From Dyadobacter frigoris (lineage in GTDB: Bacteria; Bacteroidota; Bacteroidia; Cytophagales; Spirosomataceae): a stretch of DNA of 64,000 bases. Position numbers and translations under genes: made by a program. The stretch is from positions 750,142-814,141 of the forward strand of contig NZ_SZVO01000002.1 of the NCBI RefSeq assembly GCF_005280585.1, read 5' to 3'. Shown one piece after another: positions 53,394-62,543 of the stretch (position 1 is its first letter; every line of letters begins with the position of its first letter). The notes beneath the pieces are model-generated. The model was not told where the DNA came from. It searched no databases and worked only from the letters and a program-made list of their open reading frames with translations.

Positions 53394-54068
53394 ATGCAGG
53401 AATACGTCATCATTGTAGCAGGTGGCTCAGGAAGCCGGATGAAAAGTGATATACCAAAACAGTTTATTCCTGTCAACGGATTACCCGTTCTTATGCATAC
53501 GCTTAAAGCATTTAGAAATTACTCCGAAGCTTTAAAGATAATCCTGGTTCTACCGGAAGCGCAGTTTACGTATTGGAATCAACTTTGTAATGAGTTTTCA
53601 TTTTCTGAATCCTATTCACTTATACCAGGCGGGGAAACAAGATTTCATTCGGTTAAAAATGGTCTGGATAGTATTACTGATAATGACGAAGCTTTTGTTG
53701 CAGTCCATGATGGTGTGCGTCCGGTAATTAGTAGAGAAATTATTCTGGAAAGCTTTCAAAAAGCCGCTCAGTTTGGTACTGCCGTGGTAAGTGTGGCGTT
53801 AAAAGATTCCATCCGGATTGTTGAGAATTCCGAAAAAAATACGGCTGCGGACCGTTCAGCTTTCAGATTAATTCAAACCCCACAGACTTTTCGAATTGAC
53901 TGGATGAAAAAAGCATTTAATAATCCTTACCAATCGCTATTTACAGATTGCGCCAGTGTCCTGGAATTTGAAGGTTACCCGATTTATTTGACAGAAGGAT
54001 CTTATGAGAATATTAAGATTACAACGCCGGAAGATTTGAGGTGGGCTGAGATTTATCTTAATTCTTAA
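53394..54068 (+). CDS. ispD: 2-C-methyl-D-erythritol 4-phosphate cytidylyltransferase
   Basis: A 224-residue IspD of the MEP isoprenoid pathway, using CTP to form CDP-ME. Signature start YVIIVAGGSGSRMKSDIPKQ, then FVAVHDGVRPVISREI, and RLIQTPQTFRIDWMKKAF, with TTPEDLRWAE near the end. ATG 53394 gives this N-terminus directly. The upstream open frame to 53349 would start inside the queA terminator. Its 3' end overlaps the convergent TPR gene by 11 bp. Confidence 0.94.
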   Translation: MQEYVIIVAGGSGSRMKSDIPKQFIPVNGLPVLMHTLKAFRNYSEALKIILVLPEAQFTYWNQLCNEFSFSESYSLIPGGETRFHSVKNGLDSITDNDEAFVAVHDGVRPVISREIILESFQKAAQFGTAVVSVALKDSIRIVENSEKNTAADRSAFRLIQTPQTFRIDWMKKAFNNPYQSLFTDCASVLEFEGYPIYLTEGSYENIKITTPEDLRWAEIYLNS

Positions 54069-54873
54069 CCGCGAATTCTTGTGCAGAAATCTGTCGCGGA
54101 TAATTAACAAACATTTCCGTTGGTTCATTAATTTTATATCCTTCTGAAAAGTATTGTTTTGCCTTATCAAAATATAAGTCAGAATCACGGTTTCCAACGA
54201 TTTTCAGCGTAAGTGCCAGATAATAATTCGCCTCTGGCAATTGTTCATATTGTTGAAGACAATCTCTGAAATACTTTTCCGCCTTATCAAACTCCTTCAT
54301 TTCACTATATACAATTCCAAGATAGAGTAAAGAATTAAAGTGGATGTCATTAGTCTCATTACCCCTTCTTTGCTGACGGATATCTTTTAAAAATTCAACT
54401 TCCGCTCTATCAAATTCCTGTAATTCCAGATAAGAAATTCCACGATAAAATGAATAGGTATGATCCATCACACTTGCATTAGGTACCAGCTTTTCTGCAC
54501 GATCGAATTCAATTAAAGCTTTTTCATAGTTTTTGCTAAAAATGCAATTCATGAAGGCATAATAAGCAATCCATCTTTTTGGATCCAAGTCAACCGCTTT
54601 TTCTTCAAATTCAAATGCCTTTGCATAATCCCCGTTCCTGATATAGGGCATCGCTTTTTCATGATATGCTTCCGCAATATTGGGACAAATTGTTAACAAA
54701 CTATCCCAGGTCGCTTCCCAATGCGGATGATTAAATCCATATTTAGAAGCTTTTTTCTCAAAAATATCGACCAAACTATCCCGAACTGTTTTGGAATTAC
54801 AATCCATTACCGGCTGAGAAACAGCTTCAAAAGTCAGTATTAAACTAAGGAATAATAGCAATGACTTCACCAT
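54058..54873 (-). CDS. Secreted TPR-repeat protein
   Basis: A 271-residue protein: signal peptide (VKSLLLFLSLILTFEAVS), then four or so tetratricopeptide-like helix pairs between residues 60 and 250 (AMPYIRNGDYAKAFEFEEKA, KNYEKALIEFDRAEKLV, FKEAE-like EFDKAEKYFRDCLQQYEQLP). TPR domains mediate protein contacts. It is the last gene of the leftward operon starting at 61.6 kb, overlapping the TonB-C-like gene by 29 bp. Probably periplasmic. Whether it belongs functionally to the export cluster is unproven. Confidence 0.75.
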   Translation of the reverse strand: MVKSLLLFLSLILTFEAVSQPVMDCNSKTVRDSLVDIFEKKASKYGFNHPHWEATWDSLLTICPNIAEAYHEKAMPYIRNGDYAKAFEFEEKAVDLDPKRWIAYYAFMNCIFSKNYEKALIEFDRAEKLVPNASVMDHTYSFYRGISYLELQEFDRAEVEFLKDIRQQRRGNETNDIHFNSLLYLGIVYSEMKEFDKAEKYFRDCLQQYEQLPEANYYLALTLKIVGNRDSDLYFDKAKQYFSEGYKINEPTEMFVNYPRQISAQEFAVKN

Positions 54874-55330
54874 TTTTAATTTTGAATGAAATAACTGAAA
54901 GGTAATTTGCATTTTTAATATCCTGAATCTCCGGCTTTTTCTTCCACTTACCCATTGTCAATAAAAAACCGTAAAGGTCATTCACAAACTTCTTTTCAAA
55001 GTGTGTGGCTTTATAATTTTCATCAGTCTGCATAACCTTCGCACGACTTATAACCCCTTCACAATTTATAAAAAATCGAAATGTGATATAACCGGTTCCG
55101 TCATATGTGTTATTAGTTTTTTTTAGGTATTCCTTCGTATCATTTAAAATTGACAAAGAGCCGACGGGATATTTCGCTTTAACATCATAGTAATAAATAG
55201 TATATGGAGGACTGCAATTGGGACTGGTTACAAGCGTAGTATCCATATATTCTCCTTTTGAAATAATATAATTCTGTCCAAACAGACTTATTGACGACAG
55301 TATTAGAAAGAAAATAAAAACTATTCTCAT
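54845..55330 (-). CDS. TonB C-terminal-like secreted protein
   Basis: A 161-residue exported protein with a signal peptide (RIVFIFFLILSSISLFGQ). The segment GTGYITFRFFINCEGVISRA followed by VNDLYGFLLTMGKWKKKPEI has the pattern of the TonB C-terminal domain variants that stand alone in Bacteroidota. There is a Cys pair (SPNCSPP and INCEG). Co-linear with the HlyD gene (12 bp gap) and the TPR gene (29-bp overlap). A direct role in export is a guess. Confidence 0.68.
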   Translation of the reverse strand: MRIVFIFFLILSSISLFGQNYIISKGEYMDTTLVTSPNCSPPYTIYYYDVKAKYPVGSLSILNDTKEYLKKTNNTYDGTGYITFRFFINCEGVISRAKVMQTDENYKATHFEKKFVNDLYGFLLTMGKWKKKPEIQDIKNANYLSVISFKIKNGEVIAIIP

Positions 55331-55342
55331 AAAATTAAGAGT

Positions 55343-56638
55343 TCAACGTGTTAACAACATTCGTCTGATTTGATAAAATAACCTTTCAATAAGTCTCAAA
55401 TCCTCGGTTACTATTTCCGCCGCTGCCGCCATTCCGGTTTTGTAAACCAGTGATTTGTTAAAATTTGTCTTAAGTCCATCAGGCAAAGATACTGTCGCCA
55501 GAAAATAGGTGTTATCCTCAGACGGAACCTTGGCAATGGAAGTCACATTTCCCTCTACGGCTCCATACTCTTCAAATGGATAACCTTGAAATTTTACTAG
55601 TACGCGTTGACCAATATTTACTCTGCCCGAATTAATTTGCGGAATACGAATTTCTCCCAGGTAATGACTCGTTCCGCTACCAATGTACATAACTTCTACT
55701 CCTGCTTTAAAAGATTGTTTCTCCTGTAATGTCGTAGAAAAAAATACATTTCCCGCCTGCGGTGCAATAAGTAAATAGCGGGACTTCCACGATTCAATAG
55801 CACTTCTAAGTGTATTGAGTGCCTGTCCGAAATTTTCAGTTTGTTCTTCAACAGTGCGATCCAGTTCCAACAAATCGTTTATTTTGGTATTCTTCTGATT
55901 GTCGTTCGTAATGCGCAACGTTTCTATATTTTTAGCAGGGAGCAATTTGGCTAAGGCTTTGCTTTCCTCTCTGTAAATTTCAATATCTGGTATGACTTTC
56001 CCTGCATAAAGTTTTTTACTGATTTTGTATTCCTGGTCGGCCAGCTCTGAATCGCGTATATAGATACTTCGTTGTTCATTAAGTTGTTGATCCATTAATT
56101 CAGCCCTTTTGATATCGCTCATCAACAACTTTTTCTTTCTGTCATAAAACCGGTCTGCATATAACATTCTAACCTGGACATACACTTGTTGAAAATTCTG
56201 ATATGGAGTTTGGACTTCTCCTAAATGCTCAAAGCTGGTTAGTTTGATACCGCCGAGTTGTGAAAAATTATTCCGTTCTACAACATTCCTTATTTGATTT
56301 AATTCCTTTTCCAGATCAAGTATTTCCTGATGTCTGGAAGTACTTTCCACATAAGCCAGTATCTCCCCAGCTTTCACCCTTTGATTTTCCTTGACAAATA
56401 ATGCTTCTATGCGCCCATCTATTTTGAGAACTACCGGCTTTGGCAGATTATTCGAAATAAGTCGAAAATCAGCACGAACAATCGTGGGGTAATGAATTAG
56501 CCAGCTAACGGCAAAAGCCACCATTAAAACAAAACATAATGACAATGTCCCCCATCGGATAAGCCATTTGGGAGGCTGATCCATAAAATCCCGGACAGCT
56601 TCGCTCCTAAGGTCTATATCATCCTGAATCTCTTCCAT
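55343..56638 (-). CDS. HlyD-family membrane fusion (secretion) protein
   Basis: A 431-residue periplasmic adaptor. One N-terminal transmembrane helix (WGTLSLCFVLMVAFAVSWLI), a lipoyl/barrel-sandwich half (VVLKIDGRIEALFVKENQRV, AGEILAYVES), a long coiled coil (about 100-300) and the returning half (LIAPQAGNVFF, VNIGQRVLVKFQGYPFEEYG). It matches HlyD proteins that pair with peptidase-type ABC exporters. Its ATG shares one base with the TAA of the ABC gene, so they are coupled. Expected to bridge the exporter to the outer membrane. Confidence 0.85.
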   Translation of the reverse strand: MEEIQDDIDLRSEAVRDFMDQPPKWLIRWGTLSLCFVLMVAFAVSWLIHYPTIVRADFRLISNNLPKPVVLKIDGRIEALFVKENQRVKAGEILAYVESTSRHQEILDLEKELNQIRNVVERNNFSQLGGIKLTSFEHLGEVQTPYQNFQQVYVQVRMLYADRFYDRKKKLLMSDIKRAELMDQQLNEQRSIYIRDSELADQEYKISKKLYAGKVIPDIEIYREESKALAKLLPAKNIETLRITNDNQKNTKINDLLELDRTVEEQTENFGQALNTLRSAIESWKSRYLLIAPQAGNVFFSTTLQEKQSFKAGVEVMYIGSGTSHYLGEIRIPQINSGRVNIGQRVLVKFQGYPFEEYGAVEGNVTSIAKVPSEDNTYFLATVSLPDGLKTNFNKSLVYKTGMAAAAEIVTEDLRLIERLFYQIRRMLLTR

Positions 56639-58681
56639 TAGCTACCTAATTCTAATTGATTTTTCACCAAAGAATAATAATATCCTTTGCTTTGAACCAG
56701 TGCGACATGCGTACCTTTTTCAATAATACTTCCTTTATCTAATACAATGATCTGATCTGCATTTTTAACAGTGCTTAGTCGATGCGCAACAACAACCACC
56801 GTTTTTCCTTTAAAAAATGCTTCAAGATTACGCATAATTACGGCTTCGTTATTAGCATCCAATGCACTGGTAGCTTCGTCAAAAAAGATATATTCCGGAT
56901 TTTTATAAACTGCTCTTGCAATAAGAATACGCTGTTTCTGTCCACCGCTGATACCCATTCCACTGGATCCTATTCTTGTATTATATCCGTTTGGAAGTTC
57001 CTCTACAAAATCTCCAATGTTGGCAACATGAACAGAATGAGCAAGTTTTTTACGGTTTACCCCTCCATTTTCATCTGATTCGCTGATATTACGGGCCACT
57101 GAATCAGCGAATATATATCCTTCCTGCATCACAACGCCACACTGCTTGCGCCAGAAATTATAACTCAAATTTTTGAGATTTCCGTTTCCTATTTCTATTT
57201 TACCGTCTGTGAGATCGTGATATTTTAAAAGTAATTTTAGCAAGGTAGTTTTACCACTTCCGCTGGCACCTACAATAGCGGTAACCTTTCCCTGGGGAAT
57301 TTGAAAGTTGATATTATTAAGTACCAATGGAGATGTGCTGCTTCCGTAACGAAAATTCAACCCGGATATTTTGATTGTTTTATCATCGGGTAATTCATTT
57401 ATCAGCAATTCATCAACATTTTCTTCATTTGTTCTATTATGAATTTCTGCCAAACGTTCCAGACTTAATTTCGCATCCTGATAACTACGAATAAAAGCGA
57501 TGAAGTTGTTAACAGGCACATTCATCTGTCCGATAATGTATTGCACGGAAAGCATTGCACCCAAAGTTAATTCTCCATTGATGACAGATCTGGCAGCGAT
57601 ATAACTGATCAGAATATTTTTAACCTCATTGATAAACCTTCCTCCTTCATTTTGGGATTGGGACAAAGACAGACTTGCCATGTTCAATTTGAACAAACGC
57701 GCCTGAATGGCTTCCCACTCCCAGCGTCTTCGTTTTTCAGATCCATTCAGTTTTATCTCTTGCATACCATTGATTAGCTGAATCGTACTGCTCTGGTTTC
57801 CTGAGGACTGGTCAAAATACTGATAGTCAATTTTGGCTCGTTTCTTCATAAATAACAGAACCCAGGCCATGTACAATGCCGAACCAATAATAAATACAAG
57901 GAAAAGCTGAGGATTAAAATAATAAAGTATTGCGCCAAAAATAGTAAGGGTAACCGTCGAAAAAAGAACGTCCAAAGTAGTGGCAGATAAAAATGCCTGT
58001 ACCCGATTATGATCCTGAATCCTCTGCATTATATCGCCAGTTGACTTTGATTCAAAAAATGAAATTGGAAGATTCATCAATTTCATCAGGAAATCAGACA
58101 ACATCCTTAGATTTATCCGGCTTGTAACATGTAGTAATATCCAGTTTCGGATCACACTTAGGCCAGACTGTGATATAAACAAAACCAATTGCGCAATGAG
58201 GACAAGTGTTACAAAATTTAGATTCCTGGTATTTATACCTGTATCGACAATCTCCTGCGTAAGAAAAGGTAATCCCAACTGAAGTAAACTAGCCAGAAAA
58301 AGACCTAAAAATAATTGCCAGATGTGTCGCTGGTATGGCCTGAAATAAGGCGCTAAAAATCCCTTAACTGATTTTGAAGAAACCTGATTACCCTCCTGCG
58401 AAAAGAAGGCTGGTGTAGTTTCAAACAGTAAAAGAATTCCTTCCGAATCCTCATTAACATTTTTTTCAGGAATCCAACCTTTCAAAAAATCCTGTCGTGA
58501 ATACGTAATAAGTCCATGCCCCGGAATCTGCAACAATTACCTTTGAAGACGTGGCTTCATATACGACGATGTAATGCCTCTGTCTCCAATACGCTATACA
58601 TGGAAGCGGTATTCTTCATCTCGTTCCTATGCGCAATTATTGTGTGGCCGGTCCTAATTGGAGATTAAAGAATTCTGCCAT
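56638..58681 (-). pseudogene. Peptidase-type ABC exporter with decayed C39 domain
   Basis: Bacteriocin-type ABC exporter (membrane domain plus ATPase). From 58536 leftwards the frame is open for 632 codons: six-helix export domain, Walker A VGASGSGKTTLL, signature SGGQKQRILIARAV, Walker B YIFFDEATSALD, and His in VVVAHRLSTV. Upstream, on the same strand, C39 remnants appear in another frame: PLPCIAYWRQRHYIVVYE ending IVAD, then an extra T at about 58526 before PGHGLITYS. Earlier, from ATG 58681, only MAEFFNLQLGPAT precedes a stop; the active-site Cys region is missing. The peptidase is thus dead; the transporter could still be made from a TTG at 58536, but no ATG is available. Confidence 0.72.
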
Positions 58682-59685
58682 GCATTCTTTCTTATCTGTA
58701 CTTCATCTAAAAACAGAATTTTATCATCGACGTAAAAATATACTTCGTTTACGACTTTTTTTAATCCATAAAACAAATGGACATCGATATCTTCTTTTAA
58801 GGAAATCTTAATATTGTGCATTTCTATTTTTCTTAAAAGAGCCATTTTTATTTTTTTATCCTGCCTGACATTATCAATAATTTTATCGGTAACCTCTATG
58901 GAATCAATATTAGACACATCTAGGGTAGCGTTAGCGAACAAACCGTTTTTTATGAGTAGCTTATCATTACTCCATATAATTGGCCGCATCTTCATTGCTT
59001 TTAAATGAGCTATCAAACTCAAAGCAGTATAAATATTAAGAAAAAGTAAAATGAAGGAAAAAGTATAAAATTGGAAATGGAATAAAACCAGATGTAAACA
59101 AAGTGTTTCTATAATCGCAACTAAAAAAAGCATCAAATAAACAATCAGGCTACTACTAGTTCTGGTGTAAGAGAAAAATTTATCATCATATATGGGCTTC
59201 CTCCATAAGAATATACCGTATGCAATTACTGAAAATTCCTGTGCAATTAAATTTGCATATTTAGTATTGTCCGGATATATTTTTTGAAAAACACTTTGAA
59301 TAATAAAATAATAATCTTTGTTATTTCTATTAATTGATAGCTCTTTATACAGCGAAGATGTAAAAAAATATACTAGATTTAACACTTTGAAAATAGCGTA
59401 GAGTGTAACCATTAGTCTAATATATTTACTCGTGAATAAGAATTGTGATAAATCGTCTTTTAATGGCAAAAAGTACGATCCCAATTTAAGACACAATAAG
59501 AGTAAGATTAAAATACCATAGATGTTTTTAAATAGTAAATAATTCAGAATTGGGACAATAACAATTATAATAATGGTTGCTAGCCTTTCCAATTCAGGAT
59601 ATTTATTTCCTATAAAGAATGTTATTATTGTAAATAGTAGTAAAAATACACCTTTTATGGCCAATTTTAACTTATTGGTTTTCAT
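58654..59685 (-). CDS. Multi-pass membrane protein in peptide-export operon
   Basis: A 343-residue protein of unknown function. There are seven or so hydrophobic segments in the first 240 residues (GVFLLLFTIITFFIG, LATIIIIVIVPILNYLLF, ILILLLLCLKLGSYFL, YIRLMVTLYAIFKVLNLVYF, YLMLFLVAIIETLCLHLVLF). The last 100 residues form a soluble beta-rich tail (IIWSNDKLLIKNGLFANATL, SIEVTDKIID) like a bacterial PH-type domain. Its ATG overlaps the previous stop by 4 bp, and its own end overlaps the exporter's original ATG. Could be an immunity, sensor or export helper protein; nothing decides. Confidence 0.7.
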   Translation of the reverse strand: MKTNKLKLAIKGVFLLLFTIITFFIGNKYPELERLATIIIIVIVPILNYLLFKNIYGILILLLLCLKLGSYFLPLKDDLSQFLFTSKYIRLMVTLYAIFKVLNLVYFFTSSLYKELSINRNNKDYYFIIQSVFQKIYPDNTKYANLIAQEFSVIAYGIFLWRKPIYDDKFFSYTRTSSSLIVYLMLFLVAIIETLCLHLVLFHFQFYTFSFILLFLNIYTALSLIAHLKAMKMRPIIWSNDKLLIKNGLFANATLDVSNIDSIEVTDKIIDNVRQDKKIKMALLRKIEMHNIKISLKEDIDVHLFYGLKKVVNEVYFYVDDKILFLDEVQIRKNAWQNSLISN

Positions 59686-60566
59686 ATAAATAACTCATTA
59701 TCAAGTATTAATCTTGCATGTTCTTTAACGATTTTATGATCATCATTGAGGGCAGTTTTCCAAACATCCTCTTTACTTCCTAGCAAAGAAGCTAGAGCAT
59801 CAAAGCATTTCATTCGTACAAAGGGAATCTCATGTGTAACAGACATTTTCTCTATTAAATCTTTCGTTTTCCCGTTTCCGAAATTTTTAGCTAAATCTAG
59901 AATTAAATACCTTCCTGTTCCACTGTTAGAAGAAATAGTTCTATTCTTTAAGTTAAACCAAAATTGTTCTCTACGAACAATTTCATTTGTAAGAGGCATA
60001 ATATTTAGAGACATTGAATAATCCTGAGATGGTAGCTGGACATGAATATCTTTGGATGCTCTATAAAGCATTGCTTTTCCTTTTGGCAAGGTAGTTTTTT
60101 CTAAAAACTCCATTTCAACTTTTTCTCCAACATAACCAATAACATTATTATTGTCGTATTCCCACATTTCTGTGCTGTAACCTTGACCTAAATATCCAAC
60201 TGTTAAGAATGAAAAATTGTGATCATGAGCCATTAAGTAATGATACATTTCGTCCTGCCAATCCTTTGCGCCATCACTATTTGAGGCTGGTGGCCATCCA
60301 TTCGCTCTTATATAAAAATTCTTTCCCTTATACAGCATCAAGGTATGAGCAGAATGGAAGCTATGTTTTTGAAATGCATAAATATCTTCCAACTGCTCAT
60401 GTAGTAGGTTTAAAAGGAATTCTTCATTGTTAGATAGCATTTGAAATTTTTCAACACATTCTAGCAGTGATCCGGTTTTATCAGGAATGATTGTTTTGGC
60501 TACAAAATCTGTAAAATCATCAAAAGAAATTGAGTTGGACGTATTAAGATCAAATGAATATGCCAT
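59682..60566 (-). CDS. Cupin-like protein with HEAT-like C-terminus (second)
   Basis: A 294-residue protein without a family I can name firmly. Residues about 95-200 look like a cupin: MAHDHNFSFLTVGYLGQGYS with an HDH pair, Glu in TEMWEYD, the Gly-rich LPKGKAMLYRASKDIHVQLP with a third His, and SLNIMPL. The C-terminal third is helical and HEAT-like (DLAKNFGNGKTKDLIEKMSV, KCFDALASLLGSKEDVWKTA, EHARLILDNE). If it binds metal it might be an oxygenase acting on the small peptide encoded upstream. Cytoplasmic. Coupled to its neighbours (10 bp and 4-bp overlap). Confidence 0.65.
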   Translation of the reverse strand: MAYSFDLNTSNSISFDDFTDFVAKTIIPDKTGSLLECVEKFQMLSNNEEFLLNLLHEQLEDIYAFQKHSFHSAHTLMLYKGKNFYIRANGWPPASNSDGAKDWQDEMYHYLMAHDHNFSFLTVGYLGQGYSTEMWEYDNNNVIGYVGEKVEMEFLEKTTLPKGKAMLYRASKDIHVQLPSQDYSMSLNIMPLTNEIVRREQFWFNLKNRTISSNSGTGRYLILDLAKNFGNGKTKDLIEKMSVTHEIPFVRMKCFDALASLLGSKEDVWKTALNDDHKIVKEHARLILDNELFI

Positions 60567-60576
60567 TGTTAAAATT

Positions 60577-61506
60577 TTAAATAACGGATTGATTTTCTAT
60601 CTGTTTAAAAGCTTTCTCTACGGCTTTAAATATTTCTGGGTGTGAATCATTCTTTAAAAAGTTAAGTGCTTCAATTCCTTTATCAGAATCTATCCACATT
60701 ATTGATTTCGCAGCCTCCCATCTGACGTTAAAATCGGAATGCTCTAAAAGCTGGAATAATTTTTCTATGGACTTTACATTACCAATCTCTCCTAAAAGTG
60801 TGCAAGTGTGCTCAACTCTAGATGAAGTTTGATAGTTTCCAGCAACAATTCGTAGCGGGTGTAAGCTTTTTAAATCATATTCCCACACAAACGGACCTTC
60901 ATCTTTAGAATACAAAGCCAAGACATTAACCTGATGATTCCGCTTACTATATTCGAAAACGTCCTGATCTTTTCTAAGAAGAATGGCTTCTCCGAAGTCA
61001 AGGTTTAAATTTTCTCCAATCAGTGTTAATTTTTTATTCCTATCAATTATATCAATTGGATATGGATTATTCTGATTGTACAAATTGTAAATAATCCCTT
61101 CCGTATTTAAAGAAACCAGAATCCTATCCCCGGCATGTGGGCTACAGTGTAATGAGTTATTAAAATCGCTCCCCTTGCGAGATAAAATGAATAGAGAGCA
61201 GTATTCGCAATCAAAAATGGTAAAAAAGGAAAATGATGCGGGCACCGGAACATATACCGAATTTTGAGCGAGCTCAGTAAGTTCAAAATTAATGAGTTGT
61301 GCCAAAAATGAACTTTTACATAAATCTTCTAAATCCTTTTTTAAATTTGATACACTCCTATTCGGTGCGTTGTTGACAACTTTCGAACAAAAATGGTTCA
61401 AGCTTTCAATGTTCCTTATACGTTCCCGGCTAAGTGATGAAAAAAACGACTCCATACATAAGAAATGTTTTTTTAAGTCTTGCCCGAAAGCAAGACTTAA
61501 ATCCAA
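60577..61506 (-). CDS. Cupin-like protein with HEAT-like C-terminus (first)
   Basis: A 309-residue protein that parallels the next gene. A helical N-terminus of about 90 residues leads to a beta-rich centre (SLHCSPHAGDRILVSLNTEG, FGEAILLRKDQDVFEYSKRN, HQVNVLALYSKDEG) of cupin-like layout, and then a C-terminal HEAT-like part (TCTLLGEIGNVKSIEKLFQL, DFNVRWEAAKSIMWIDSDKG). The start is a TTG two bases after the stop of the 38-residue peptide gene, so translation is probably coupled; ATG 61455 is an alternative. Likely a cytoplasmic partner of the peptide, as enzyme or chaperone. Confidence 0.65.
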   Translation of the reverse strand: MDLSLAFGQDLKKHFLCMESFFSSLSRERIRNIESLNHFCSKVVNNAPNRSVSNLKKDLEDLCKSSFLAQLINFELTELAQNSVYVPVPASFSFFTIFDCEYCSLFILSRKGSDFNNSLHCSPHAGDRILVSLNTEGIIYNLYNQNNPYPIDIIDRNKKLTLIGENLNLDFGEAILLRKDQDVFEYSKRNHQVNVLALYSKDEGPFVWEYDLKSLHPLRIVAGNYQTSSRVEHTCTLLGEIGNVKSIEKLFQLLEHSDFNVRWEAAKSIMWIDSDKGIEALNFLKNDSHPEIFKAVEKAFKQIENQSVI

Positions 61507-61508
61507 GA

Positions 61509-61625
61509 TTAAAGAAGAAGTAAGATAACTACAGCTAATAAAATACTTGAAGATCCTTCCGAGAATTCGGGATTAACCGAGTTTTCTAAATTGTCTAATT
61601 TAATTTTCTTTGGTAACGCTTTCAT
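61509..61625 (-). CDS. 38-residue candidate exported peptide precursor
   Basis: A short ORF (ATG to TAA, 39 codons) heading the operon. The product starts with a basic, Leu-spaced leader-like part (MKALPKKIKLDNLENSVNPE) and ends in a hydrophobic run (ILLAVVILLLL) after SEGSSS. If the EG at residues 23-24 stands in for the double glycine of C39-processed leaders, then Leu10, Leu13 and Phe21 fall at -15, -12 and -4, the usual hydrophobic positions; -7 is Asn. Two bases separate it from the next start. It would be the natural substrate of the exporter downstream. No homologue is recalled, so this is a prediction. Confidence 0.55.
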   Translation of the reverse strand: MKALPKKIKLDNLENSVNPEFSEGSSSILLAVVILLLL

Positions 61626-61732
61626 CGTAAACTAAAAGTTACATTTATCAAATCAACCTTCCCACCTTTCTGGCCAGATATTGTTTCGGATTGCACCACA
61701 AAACTGCTAAATAATTATATTGTGATCTATTG

Positions 61733-61776
61733 CTTAGATAATAATCTTAAGGATTATGTTATAATTATTATCTAAG
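61733..61776. repeat. 13-bp perfect inverted repeat in divergent promoter region
   Basis: CTTAGATAATAAT (61733-61745) and its exact complement (61764-61776), 18 bp apart, between the leftward peptide operon and the rightward ccmC-like gene. It covers the -33 region of the latter's promoter, so it looks like an operator. Confidence 0.65.
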
Positions 61777-61783
61777 TAATAAT

Positions 61784-61791
61784 TATGTTTG
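61784..61791 (+). promoter_or_regulatory. Bacteroidota -7 promoter box for ccmC-like gene
   Basis: TATGTTTG, an exact TAnnTTTG, 46 bp before the ATG at 61838. Confidence 0.45.
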
Positions 61792-61837
61792 ATAGCCTCC
61801 ATTACCTTTACAAGAAGACAAAACCTCTATATACTTT

Positions 61838-62521
61838 ATGGACATTATAAAAAATTACTGGTGGAAATCGTTAACCATAATTATTTTGACCTATGTTTTC
61901 ATTTCGGGATTGACAAATCCTGTTCCCAGATTACCCATTCTTAATGAATCAATCCGTAACGTATTCTTTCATCCTCCATTATGGATATCCATGATAGCCA
62001 TGCTCTCGGTATCGGCATTTTACTCTGCTCGATATCTAGTTAAAAACAAACTTCAGGATGACCTTTTAGCAATTGAATTTGCAAATACAGCTATTTTATT
62101 TGGAATTTTGGGATGTATTACTGGGTCTGTTTGGGCGTATTTCACTTGGGGCGACTTTTGGCCCAATGATCCTAAAACGAACGGTGTGGCTGTTGGAATG
62201 CTTCTTTACCTGGCGTACTTTTTACTTAGAAGTTCATTTGAAGATGAGATGAGAAGGGCGAAAATCTCAGCCGTTTATAACATATTTGCTTTTGCCATGT
62301 TTATACCTCTTATTCTAATTCTCCCTCGTCTAACTGATTCTCTCCATCCTGGAAACGGAGGAAATCCAGGATTTAACCAATATGATCAGGATAAAAGTAT
62401 AACAATGATAATAAGGCCTGCCTTTTTAGGTTTTAGTCTCCTTGGTATTTGGATTACTCAACTTCGATTTAGAATGAGAAGAATTGAAAAATCCATTGAA
62501 GACAACGAAATACAAAATTAA
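61838..62521 (+). CDS. ccmC: CcmC-like cytochrome c biogenesis (haem handling) protein
   Basis: A 227-residue inner-membrane protein with six helices. The tryptophan-rich haem motif appears as GSVWAYFTWGDFWPNDPKTN, the Bacteroidota version of WGxxWxWDxR, with His in FFHPPLW before it and a late SLHPGNGGNPGF periplasmic loop. CcmC binds haem and loads it on CcmE for attachment to apocytochromes c. The small membrane gene that follows looks like its usual CcmD partner. Three cytochromes c genes occur in this window as possible clients. Promoter box at 61784; a 13-bp repeat may regulate it. Confidence 0.82.
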   Translation: MDIIKNYWWKSLTIIILTYVFISGLTNPVPRLPILNESIRNVFFHPPLWISMIAMLSVSAFYSARYLVKNKLQDDLLAIEFANTAILFGILGCITGSVWAYFTWGDFWPNDPKTNGVAVGMLLYLAYFLLRSSFEDEMRRAKISAVYNIFAFAMFIPLILILPRLTDSLHPGNGGNPGFNQYDQDKSITMIIRPAFLGFSLLGIWITQLRFRMRRIEKSIEDNEIQN

Positions 62522-62543
62522 TAGTTTAATCGATCACAGGATA

